Source: an uncultured Bacteroidales bacterium
Lineage (GTDB): Bacteria > Bacteroidota > Bacteroidia > Bacteroidales > FEN-979
Direction of reading: 5' to 3'
Assembly: GCA_903928285.1 (NCBI GenBank)
Contig: CAIYQH010000486.1
Location: forward strand, 1-5,466
Length of the DNA stretch: 5,466 nt
Position 1 is the stretch's first letter, and each line of letters begins with the position of its first letter. A program made the position numbers and the translations under genes. Below are positions 1 to 5,466 of this stretch, piece after piece. The notes under the pieces are model-generated. The model saw only the letters and a list, made by a program, of their open reading frames with translations. It did no database searches and had not been told where the DNA came from.

Positions 1-288
1 ATTGTAGGTGGAATTATGCACCAGGTCGATCACCGCGCTCCTGATCTGCTCCACCAGTATCTTTTCCTTGTCGGTGAGGATCTCAAATCCATAACGTTCC
101 AGGATGGTTTCAATTTTTTTCCAGGTGATTTTTTTCGGATCATGCGATAATACCAGTGTCCCCAGCCTGATATCGTGGATCTCAATTCCGTCGAGGGTCA
201 GTTCCCTGCGCAACAGGTGGATGCAGCACGAGCAGGTCATGTTTTTCACATGGATTGTCCTGGCGGTTAATGCAGTGTCTTTCTTCAT
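1..288 (-). CDS. HMA-like/AraC-type transcriptional regulator, N-terminal part (cut by window edge)
   Basis: This frame is open from an ATG at 288 to the left window edge, giving 96 residues with no stop, so the 3' half is missing. It begins MKKDTALTARTIHVKNMTCS. Residues 10-75 look like a ferredoxin-fold HMA metal-binding domain, with an M-T-C-x-x-C loop (C19 and C22, plus an extra C21) in the usual place after the first strand. Residues 76-96 (KILVEQIRSAVIDLVHNSTY) resemble the linker helix that precedes the AraC helix-turn-helix in a common Bacteroidota family of about 185-190 residues, recalled from family knowledge. The DNA-binding domain itself lies outside the window, so the regulator call rests on this resemblance. 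The start is 9 bp past the rodA stop, so read-through from rodA is likely. Whether the cysteines bind metal is unknown; many relatives have lost them. The main alternative is a free-standing HMA protein, but the charged helix after the domain argues against that. Confidence 0.72.
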   Translation of the reverse strand, partial: MKKDTALTARTIHVKNMTCSCCIHLLRRELTLDGIEIHDIRLGTLVLSHDPKKITWKKIETILERYGFEILTDKEKILVEQIRSAVIDLVHNSTYN

Positions 289-297
289 GGTTGCGCG

Positions 298-1557
298 TCA
301 AACCAGGTCATAACGATAGGAATCCTGCCGGATGAAAATAAAGAGCAGGATGGTAAAGGCCCACATCGAGGAGCCGCCGTAACTCACAAAGGGCAGCGGG
401 ATGCCGATCACAGGCACCAGCCCGAGGGTCATCCCGATATTGATGGCAAAGTGAAAGAAGAGGATCGAAGCCACGCCATAACCGTAAAAGCGGCTGAACC
501 GCGATCGTTGTCGCTCGGCGAGCACAATGAGGCGTGTGAAGAGTCCCATGTAGATCAGTACGAGCGCGGTGGAGCCAAGGAAGCCCCATTCCTCACCGAC
601 GGTGCAGAAGATGAAGTCGGTACTTTGTTCCGGCACAAAGTTGTATTTTGTCTGGGTTCCTTGCAGATAACCTTTTCCGAAAAAACGTCCCGACCCGATG
701 GCGATCAGCGACTGGTTTACATTATACCCTGCTCCCTTGAGGTCGATGACCTGTCCGAGCAGCACATGGATCCTGTTGCGCTGGTGGGGTTCGAGAATAC
801 GGTTAACGCTGAAGTCGATTGAAAAGACAAATCCTACCGAACCCAGGAACATGGCGGCGATCAATACAACCGTGCGGAATTTCCGGTTGCTGTAAAAATA
901 AAACCCTGCGGCAATCAGCAACAAAATGGCTACCAGCAGCAGTTTCGGGATCAGCAGTGCCAGGATCCCCAAAACAGGCAGGACGATAAAGGCCAGCGGG
1001 ACGAAGCCTGTAAGGCCGGCACGGTAAAGTACGATTACCAGCGTCAGGAAAACGATGGCCGAGCCGGTATCATGCTGGAGAAGGACGATCAGGGCCGGCA
1101 GGAGGATAATGCCCGAAGCAACCGCGATACTTCGGAACCTGGAAAGACTTATATCGAGGGTTCCGAGATATTTCGCCAGTGCCAGCACCGTGGCCATCTT
1201 GGCAAATTCTGCCGGCTGGATGCCGAACCCGCCAATGGCAAACCAACCTTTTGACCCGGCTACCACGCGTCCCATAAAGATCACAACAATCAGCAGGAGG
1301 ATAAAGAAACCATAGATAAACCAGGCAAACTGGGAGAAAAATTTGGGGTCGATGATCAGGATGCCCATGGCAAGGAACATGGCTGCAAGGATAAAAACCA
1401 TCTGTTTCCCGTATTTCTGGGTGAGGTCGACAATATGGTTATGGTTTTCATTATACACGGCTGCATAGATATTCAGCCAGCCTATAACGACCAGTGCCAG
1501 GTAGAGCAATACTACCATCCAATCAATCCGGTAAAAAATTCCCTTGTCCTCTCTCAC
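298..1557 (-). CDS. rodA: RodA, SEDS-family peptidoglycan glycosyltransferase
   Basis: RodA polymerises lipid II into glycan strands for side-wall elongation, acting in the inner membrane with PBP2. The 419-residue protein is strongly hydrophobic, with about 12 likely membrane segments. SEDS hallmarks are present: GSKGWF (101-106, with the conserved Trp), QPAEFAK (114-120), QSLIAIGSGRFFGKG (282-296), PEQSTDFIF (309-317, in which D314 matches the essential Asp of the large extracellular loop) and GIPLPFVSYGGSSM (385-398) near the C-terminus. The start is a GTG at 1557-1555, and the N-terminus (IDWMVVLLYLALVVIGWLNI from residue 11) fits Bacteroidota RodA. The first in-frame ATG is codon 14 and would cut into TM1. 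The gene overlaps the end of mrdA by 35 bp, which suggests translational coupling. It is roughly 45-50 residues longer than E. coli RodA. The extra length lies between about residues 195 and 260 and appears to hold two added helices. RodA rather than FtsW is supported by the mrdA neighbour. Confidence 0.96.
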   Translation of the reverse strand: MREDKGIFYRIDWMVVLLYLALVVIGWLNIYAAVYNENHNHIVDLTQKYGKQMVFILAAMFLAMGILIIDPKFFSQFAWFIYGFFILLLIVVIFMGRVVAGSKGWFAIGGFGIQPAEFAKMATVLALAKYLGTLDISLSRFRSIAVASGIILLPALIVLLQHDTGSAIVFLTLVIVLYRAGLTGFVPLAFIVLPVLGILALLIPKLLLVAILLLIAAGFYFYSNRKFRTVVLIAAMFLGSVGFVFSIDFSVNRILEPHQRNRIHVLLGQVIDLKGAGYNVNQSLIAIGSGRFFGKGYLQGTQTKYNFVPEQSTDFIFCTVGEEWGFLGSTALVLIYMGLFTRLIVLAERQRSRFSRFYGYGVASILFFHFAINIGMTLGLVPVIGIPLPFVSYGGSSMWAFTILLFIFIRQDSYRYDLV

Positions 1558-3388
1558 TGTCAGGTAGTTTTCCGTTTATCAGGTTTCCGTTGATCATGCG
1601 TTCTTCCAGGTCCTTGCGGTTGACCTGGCGCTTCAGATATTTTTCGATCATCAGACTGGCGATGGGCGCAGCCCATGCCGCGCCCATGCCGGCGTTTTCG
1701 CAAACCACCGAAATGGCAATCCGCGGATTCTCCCTTGGCGCAAAGGCAATAAAGATCGAATGGTTCTTGCCATGCGGGTTCTGCGCTGTGCCGGTTTTTC
1801 CGCAGATGGTGACACTGTCGATCTGGGCGATCCGGCCGGTGCCTCCCGTTACCACATCTGCCATCCCCTCGATCACCACATCGAAGTAGCGGGGATCGAC
1901 CAGGACGTGGTGTTTGGTGTCGTACTTCGTGTTGAGGCTGTCTTTCCTACCGATAGCCCGGATGATGTGCGGAGAATAATACCATCCATGGTTCGAAATG
2001 AGGGCAGCCAGGTTCGCCAGCTGAATGGGGGTGATGCCGATCTCTCCCTGCCCGATGCCGAGGGAGATGATGGTCATCGACCTCCAGCGGTTAACACCGT
2101 GATATTTATCATAATAGGTAGGCGTAGGAATATTTCCGTTCAGTTCCCCGGGGATGTCGATCCCAAGCCTCTTTCCGAATCCGAAACTCATCACCTCCTT
2201 GCGCCAGTTTTCATAGGCCAGTCGGGTGGTGGCAAACGATTTTTTATCGATGATCGATTTGAAAACCCTGCAAAAATAGGAGTTGCATGATATCTGGATG
2301 GCGCCGATCAGGTCTAGAGGGGAGGGATGCGGGTGGCAGCCTACTTTTTTTCCGTTGCCCAGCGGAAATCCTCCCGGGCATCCGTACCGTGTTTCGGGTG
2401 TAAGCACGCCATCCTGCTGTCCAACCAGCGCATCCACCAGTTTAAAGGTCGATCCGGGCGGGTACATTGCCATCAGGGCCCGGTTGAACAGTGGCATGAA
2501 GATGGTATCCTGCAGGAGCAGGGTGTAATTCTTTTTCCGGATGTTCCCGGCCAGCAGGTTGGGGTCGTACGAAGGACTGGAAACCACGCACAGCAGTTCG
2601 CCTGTTTGCGGTTCAATGGCGACAATGCTTCCCTTTTTGTTGGTCATCAGTAACTCTCCATATTGCTGCAGTTCAACGTCGAGCGATGCATAAAGGTCGG
2701 TTCCTGCCATGGATGCGGTGTCGTACCGGCCTTCCCTGAAGCTTCCCTTGTCGCGGTTGAGCACATCATAAACCCTGATCTTCATCCCCTTTCTGCCGCG
2801 GAGGATATCCTCATACGACTTCTCGATGCCGCTGATGCCGATATAATCGCCAGGCCGGTAATAGGGGTTGTTCTCAATCACATCAGGGCCTGCTTCGCCG
2901 ATATATCCGAAGGTATGGGCTGCCACGGGGTAGCTGTATTTCCGGAGCGTACGCGACTGGACGAAAAATCCCGGAAACCGAAACAGTTTCTCTTCGAGGA
3001 AACCGTAGCTGTCGCGGGTGATCTGCGCCTCAAAGATGGATGGGTGGTAGGGTGAGTAATTCCGGGCCTTTTGCAGCCTGTTGATAAATTCAGCCTTGTC
3101 GATGCCGATCAGCCGGCAAAGCGCCATGGTGTCGGGGTTGCTTACCTGGCGGGGAATGACCATCAGATCGTAGGCTGCTTCATTATATACCAGCAGTTTG
3201 CCATTGCGGTCGAAAACCAGTCCGCGGGCCGGGTATTGGGTGACATATCGAAGCACATTATTGTTGGCAGAAAGGATGTATTTATCCACCATGATCTGTA
3301 CATAAAAAAGGCGGGCCAGGAAGGACAAGCCGATCAGCAGGAAAAACCCGATGATGATGAATTTCCGGTCAGCGTAGATTCTTTCCAT
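1523..3388 (-). CDS. mrdA: Penicillin-binding protein 2 (elongasome DD-transpeptidase)
   Basis: PBP2 is a monofunctional class B transpeptidase that cross-links peptidoglycan made by RodA. It is anchored in the inner membrane with its catalytic domain in the periplasm. The 621 residues match the family length (E. coli about 633). One N-terminal membrane helix lies at about 10-31. The dimerisation/pedestal domain starts with PARGLVFDRNGKLL (53-66) and runs to about 225. The transpeptidase domain covers about 250-585 with all three active-site motifs: S313-T-F-K316 (in YPPGSTFK), S367-C-N369 and K531-T-G-T534. A Cys/His-rich stretch (C337, C351, H352, H354) lies between the first two motifs. 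The ATG at 3388 is 6 bp after the lipoprotein stop and gives a short cytoplasmic tail before the helix. The C-terminal tail (about 586-621) is hydrophilic and ends inside the start of rodA. An adjacent rodA and the length make PBP2 much likelier than FtsI/PBP3. No PASTA domains are present. Confidence 0.95.
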   Translation of the reverse strand: MERIYADRKFIIIGFFLLIGLSFLARLFYVQIMVDKYILSANNNVLRYVTQYPARGLVFDRNGKLLVYNEAAYDLMVIPRQVSNPDTMALCRLIGIDKAEFINRLQKARNYSPYHPSIFEAQITRDSYGFLEEKLFRFPGFFVQSRTLRKYSYPVAAHTFGYIGEAGPDVIENNPYYRPGDYIGISGIEKSYEDILRGRKGMKIRVYDVLNRDKGSFREGRYDTASMAGTDLYASLDVELQQYGELLMTNKKGSIVAIEPQTGELLCVVSSPSYDPNLLAGNIRKKNYTLLLQDTIFMPLFNRALMAMYPPGSTFKLVDALVGQQDGVLTPETRYGCPGGFPLGNGKKVGCHPHPSPLDLIGAIQISCNSYFCRVFKSIIDKKSFATTRLAYENWRKEVMSFGFGKRLGIDIPGELNGNIPTPTYYDKYHGVNRWRSMTIISLGIGQGEIGITPIQLANLAALISNHGWYYSPHIIRAIGRKDSLNTKYDTKHHVLVDPRYFDVVIEGMADVVTGGTGRIAQIDSVTICGKTGTAQNPHGKNHSIFIAFAPRENPRIAISVVCENAGMGAAWAAPIASLMIEKYLKRQVNRKDLEERMINGNLINGKLPDSERGQGNFLPD

Positions 3389-3394
3389 CCGGAA

Positions 3395-3922
3395 TTAGCG
3401 TCTTCTGAGGATGATGGGAGGGGTAGAGTCAACATTGCTTTTGTGCAAAGCCCGGTCGTAAATGAAAAATTTAAATTTGACCGTATCGTGTACCGGCTTG
3501 GGGTTCAACGTCAGGGTATCGACAATGATCCCCTTGATGGCTTTGTTGGGATCGTCGGGGGTGAGGTAGGGAATCCGGGCGCTGAAGGGAACCGTGGATT
3601 GCAGTTTTACGAATTTCCCGTGGATCAGTTCGTAATAGTCGATAATGAAGTTGTAATAATAGATGCTGCCGGTATCATAAGGGGGCTGGGTCTCTCCGGG
3701 CTGTAACCCGATATCGCCGTTCCCGTCTCTGAATGAAATGGTAAGGTATCCCTTTACCATCACCTTCGCGGTATCATAAACCGGGGTGAAACTCTGGAAG
3801 GCGATTACCGGCACATCGGAATAAACCTCCTTCTTCATACAGGAGGCAAGAAGCAACAGGCAGACAATCATGGCGATTGATGCGGAAATCAGGATTCCCC
3901 GAATGTTACTGTGAAACATCAT
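3395..3922 (-). CDS. Small lipoprotein of unknown function with DGNGDIG motif
   Basis: This 175-residue protein has a classical lipoprotein signal peptide: a short N-terminus with R8, a hydrophobic core (about 10-26) and the lipobox L25-A26-S27-C28, so C28 should become the lipidated N-terminus. The mature part opens MKKEVYSD; the basic/acidic residues right after Cys only weakly resemble Bacteroidota surface-export signals. Residues 66-73 read DGNGDIGL, a D-x-N-x-D-x-G spacing like a calcium-binding loop and a recurring motif in Bacteroidota lipoproteins. The rest alternates hydrophobic and polar residues (YYYNFIIDYYEL at 88-99, VKFKFFIYDR at 148-157), suggesting a beta-sandwich. The C-terminus is PPIILRRR. 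I do not recognise a named family. The start is one of two tandem ATGs (3922-3917). The gene ends 6 bp before mrdA, so it probably heads the mrdA-rodA transcript, hinting at an envelope role that is inference only. Confidence 0.85.
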   Translation of the reverse strand: MMFHSNIRGILISASIAMIVCLLLLASCMKKEVYSDVPVIAFQSFTPVYDTAKVMVKGYLTISFRDGNGDIGLQPGETQPPYDTGSIYYYNFIIDYYELIHGKFVKLQSTVPFSARIPYLTPDDPNKAIKGIIVDTLTLNPKPVHDTVKFKFFIYDRALHKSNVDSTPPIILRRR

Positions 3923-3924
3923 GG

Positions 3925-3952
3925 TTTGATCGGCGTTTATTCAATACCTTTG
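3925..3952 (+). promoter_or_regulatory. Bacteroidota-type promoter for the LuxE-like gene
   Basis: TACCTTTG at 3945-3952 is an exact match to the Bacteroidota -7 consensus TAnnTTTG on the plus strand, followed by GC as is common. A TTTG at 3925-3928 can serve as the -33 element; the 16-bp gap is slightly shorter than typical. Transcription would be expected to start near 3958-3962, leaving a leader of about 120 nt before the ATG at 4081. The element lies just upstream of the divergent lipoprotein start (3922), so binding here could also affect the mrdA-rodA operon. No equally good element was found for the minus strand; the nearest is TAATTTG (3977-3971), one base short. Confidence 0.6.
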
Positions 3953-3955
3953 CAG

Positions 3956-3971
3956 GTTGTAAAATTACAAC
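3956..3971. repeat. Inverted repeat GTTGTAA-AA-TTACAAC, possible operator
   Basis: Two perfect 7-bp arms (3956-3962 and 3965-3971) flank a 2-bp AA centre. The repeat begins 4 bp after the -7 element TACCTTTG, so it would sit over the transcription start of the plus-strand promoter. It also lies between the two divergent genes, and an operator there could control both. The 2-bp spacer is too short for a stable RNA hairpin of the full arms, so a protein-binding site is the better reading. No known operator consensus is matched. Chance occurrence of such a repeat in 158 bp is low but not negligible. Confidence 0.3.
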
Positions 3972-3982
3972 AAATTAGCGAT

Positions 3983-4081
3983 ATGTTGAAGGGCGAAATT
4001 GTGATCCTTTTCTTTTGGAAGCATGTCAAAAGTTGTAGTGGAAGGCACAGGGTGAGAGAAAGTGGAATAATAATTTTATAA
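3983..4081 (+). CDS. Possible 32-residue leader ORF overlapping the LuxE-like start
   Basis: An ATG at 3983 opens a 32-codon frame that ends with TAA at 4079-4081, sharing its last A with the ATG of the LuxE-like gene (TAATG). It begins about 24 nt after the expected transcription start and follows an A-rich stretch (3961-3974), a favourable initiation context in Bacteroidota. The peptide starts MLKGEIVILFFWKHVK and ends SGIIIL, with a short hydrophobic run (I6-W12). It contains AGG, AGA, AGT and consecutive ATA codons, unlike the neighbouring genes, so it may be a chance frame. No family is recognised. If translated, it could couple ribosomes to the downstream start. Confidence 0.2.
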   Translation: MLKGEIVILFFWKHVKSCSGRHRVRESGIIIL

Positions 4082-5061
4082 TGGAGTCGAGAGAGAAAAT
4101 GTTTGCGATTGCTTCTGAGCAGGAGTTTAACCTCTTTGCCCTGGAAGTATTCAGGAATCAATATGATCAGAATGAGGTCTACCGCGAGTTTGTCGATGCA
4201 CGGAGGATCAACGTCAAACACGTTGGAAGTATCAGGGAGATTCCCTTCCTTCCCATTGAGTTTTTTAAAACGCGTGAAGTTGTTTGCGGGAATGTGCCGC
4301 CCCAGGCTGTTTTCAGGAGCAGCGGCACCACGGGGATGGTACGAAGCCGTCACCTGGTGACCGATCTCGCCCTCTATCGTCATTCATTTGTCAAAGGATT
4401 TAAACGTTTTTACGGCGACCCTGAAGATGTACAGTTCCTGGCGCTTACCCCAACACCGGAGCAGGCTCCCGATTCATCGCTGGTTTATATGATCCAGCAA
4501 CTGATGGACCTGAGCAGCAGTCCGGAGAACGGTTTTTTCCTTGCCAACCATTCCGGGCTTCATGCCAGGCTGCGCCAGCGCAGGGCGAGGGGAAAAAAGA
4601 CGGTTTTGATCGGACTTACCTACGCGTTGCTCGATTTTGCCAACAATTATCCTGGCGGTTATTTACCTGTAATTGTGATCGAAACCGGCGGGATGAAGGG
4701 AAAACGCCATGAGATCATGCGCGAGGAGCTGCATTCGATCCTCTGCCCGGCATTTGGCGTGGAGCATATCCATTCGGAATACGGGATGACCGAGCTTCTT
4801 TCGCAGGCCTGGTCGCAGGGCGACGGCCGGTTCAGCACCCCTCCGTGGATGAAGATACTGATCAGGGATACCAATGATCCGCTTGCCTATCTGGGCCCAG
4901 GCGTTTCGGGAGCCATCAACATCATTGACCTTGCCAACCAGGATTCGTGCAGTTTTATTGCGACAGAGGACCTGGGTAAACTACATCCCGACGGACAGTT
5001 TGAAGTACTCGGGCGGTTTGATGCCGCGGATGCCAGGGGATGTAACCTGATGGTACCCTAA
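4081..5061 (+). CDS. LuxE-type acyl-activating enzyme (acyl-protein synthetase/acyltransferase family)
   Basis: This 326-residue protein belongs to the LuxE/acyl-protein synthetase family (PF04443) of adenylate-forming enzymes, which activate a fatty acid with ATP and pass the acyl group to a thiol. Visible motifs are FRSSGTTG (78-85, the Ser/Thr/Gly-rich ATP loop), ETGGMKG (201-207), EYGMTELLSQAW (233-244, including the Y-G-M-T-E adenylate motif), ATEDLGKL (294-301) and GRFDAADARGCNLM (311-324). C321, six residues from the end, lies where LuxE carries its acyl-accepting Cys near the C-terminus, recalled from work on Photobacterium LuxE. No signal peptide or membrane segment is seen, so it is probably cytoplasmic. 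An in-frame TAG lies 45 nt upstream with no ATG or GTG between, so ATG 4081 is the first start; ATG 4099 (Met7) is an alternative. No luxC or luxD is present, so bioluminescence is not suggested. The substrate and acyl acceptor are unknown. Confidence 0.85.
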   Translation: MESREKMFAIASEQEFNLFALEVFRNQYDQNEVYREFVDARRINVKHVGSIREIPFLPIEFFKTREVVCGNVPPQAVFRSSGTTGMVRSRHLVTDLALYRHSFVKGFKRFYGDPEDVQFLALTPTPEQAPDSSLVYMIQQLMDLSSSPENGFFLANHSGLHARLRQRRARGKKTVLIGLTYALLDFANNYPGGYLPVIVIETGGMKGKRHEIMREELHSILCPAFGVEHIHSEYGMTELLSQAWSQGDGRFSTPPWMKILIRDTNDPLAYLGPGVSGAINIIDLANQDSCSFIATEDLGKLHPDGQFEVLGRFDAADARGCNLMVP

Positions 5062-5111
5062 TCCCCATTGTTATAAAGTGTTCTGATGCGAACCTTCGTT
5101 TAAACGCTGCT

Positions 5112-5342
5112 ATGTCATCACAAACCAACAACCCCCTGCACGGCGTCACTCTGGAGGCGATGCTGAAACACCTGCTGACCTTTTACCGTTGGGAAGATCT
5201 TTATAAAATCATCAGGATCAACTGCTTTAGTGAGAATCCCAGCATTAAATCAAGCCTTACGTTTTTAAGAAAGACTCCCTGGGCCCGGAAAAAGGTGGAG
5301 GAACTTTATCTTTCAGAAAGGAAGCCGGAACCTAAAATTTAA
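5112..5342 (+). CDS. VF530 family (DUF2132) small DNA-binding-like protein
   Basis: This 76-residue protein carries the near-invariant signature of the VF530 family (PF09905): NNPLHGVTLEAML (6-18), WEDLYKIIRINCF (27-39), NPSIKSSLTFLRKTPWARKK (42-61) and VEELY (62-66). The Vibrio fischeri VF530 structure is a small alpha-helical fold, and the family is labelled DNA-binding from structural similarity; a biological role has not, to my knowledge, been shown. The whole domain is present. The N-terminal six residues and the tail (SERKPEPKI, 68-76) are variable. It starts 50 bp after the LuxE-like stop in the same direction and may share its transcript; no separate Bacteroidota promoter was found in the gap. 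The last 11 bp overlap the end of the convergent minus-strand gene. Confidence 0.92.
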   Translation: MSSQTNNPLHGVTLEAMLKHLLTFYRWEDLYKIIRINCFSENPSIKSSLTFLRKTPWARKKVEELYLSERKPEPKI

Positions 5343-5466
5343 CAGCGAAGGAGACAAAGGGTATCCCGATAAACAGCACCTTGAAAATGTCCTTGTTGTT
5401 GATGAAAGCCAGGTCAACACTGAGGGTCTCGCCAAAAAAACGGAGGCCGTACGAATAAATGGCCCC
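5332..5466 (-). CDS. C-terminal end of a probable outer-membrane beta-barrel protein (cut by window edge)
   Basis: The minus-strand frame is open from the right window edge to a TAG at 5334-5332, giving the last 44 residues of a longer protein. The sequence includes YSYGLRFFGETLSVDLAFIN (4-23) and finishes VLFIGIPFVSFAVKF (30-44). Alternating hydrophobic residues in two strands and a terminal Phe are typical of outer-membrane beta-barrel C-termini, where the final strand is recognised by the BAM complex. The IGIP..SF..KF ending is one I associate with Bacteroidota barrel-like proteins of unknown function, but the precise family cannot be called from this fragment. It converges on the VF530 gene and overlaps it by 11 bp, which leaves no room for a separate terminator between them. 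Confidence 0.7.
   Translation of the reverse strand, partial: GAIYSYGLRFFGETLSVDLAFINNKDIFKVLFIGIPFVSFAVKF

Noticed and set aside
104..313. Plus-strand open frame of 69 codons at the left end
   Set aside because: It is antisense to the HMA-like domain, whose CxxC loop and fold pattern on the minus strand are convincing.
1760..2290. Plus-strand open frame of 176 codons
   Set aside because: It is fully antisense to the transpeptidase domain of PBP2, and its product has no family features.
3071..3706. Plus-strand open frame of 211 codons
   Set aside because: It runs antisense across the end of the lipoprotein gene and the start of mrdA, both of which are well supported. The translation shows no recognisable domain, so it is a shadow frame.
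3937..4383. Minus-strand open frame of 148 codons spanning the intergenic region
   Set aside because: It overlaps the first 300 bp of the LuxE-like gene in antisense and covers the plus-strand promoter. The translated sequence has no coherent domain.
4081..5061. Bioluminescence (lux) operon
   Set aside because: Only a LuxE-type gene is present. No luxA, luxB, luxC or luxD homologue occurs in the window, and the neighbours are unrelated.
5097..5106. Perfect 10-bp palindrome CGTTTAAACG just before the VF530 start
   Set aside because: About five 10-bp palindromes are expected by chance in a window this size, and nothing else supports an operator here.
5062..5111. Possible terminator or promoter between the LuxE-like and VF530 genes
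   Set aside because: No GC-rich hairpin with a T-run and no TAnnTTTG element is present in the 50-bp gap.

Overview
The window looks like a chromosomal segment from a member of the Bacteroidota, probably a Bacteroidales-like lineage. Four things point there. RodA and PBP2 have the family's sequence style, with RodA beginning IDWM..LLYLALV and PBP2 about 620 residues long. A small lipoprotein carries a DGNGDIG motif. An HMA-like N-terminus continues into what appears to be an AraC-type regulator. The only convincing promoter has the Bacteroidota -7 element TAnnTTTG, with no strong Shine-Dalgarno sequences. No tRNA, rRNA, CRISPR array, transposase or integrase is visible, and the base composition is even. 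It reads as ordinary core chromosome rather than an acquired island.

Layout. Positions 1-3922 hold a tightly packed minus-strand cluster that reads, in transcription order: a small lipoprotein (3922-3395), mrdA/PBP2 (3388-1523), rodA (GTG start, 1557-298, overlapping mrdA by 35 bp) and a metal-binding-domain/AraC-type regulator that runs off the left edge (288-1). Gaps of 6 bp, -35 bp and 9 bp suggest one transcript. A 158-bp divergent intergenic region (3923-4080) carries a plus-strand promoter, an inverted repeat and a possible 32-codon leader ORF. On the plus strand follow a stand-alone LuxE-type acyl-activating enzyme (4081-5061) and a small VF530/DUF2132 protein (5112-5342). The far right holds the C-terminal 44 residues of a minus-strand protein that looks like an outer-membrane beta-barrel. 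It converges on the VF530 gene and overlaps it by 11 bp.

How the genes work together. PBP2 (transpeptidase) and RodA (SEDS glycosyltransferase) form the synthetic core of the elongasome, which builds side-wall peptidoglycan. The lipoprotein's position at the head of that operon makes it a candidate envelope accessory factor, but its function is unknown. The regulator at the tail may be co-transcribed or may use an internal promoter. The LuxE-like enzyme should activate a carboxylic (probably fatty) acid as an acyl-adenylate. No LuxC reductase or LuxD is nearby, so its product is unknown and bioluminescence is not indicated. No wholly novel multi-gene system stands out. The most curious points are the divergent intergenic region, the orphan LuxE-like enzyme, the lipoprotein in the mrdA-rodA operon and the extra membrane segments in RodA.
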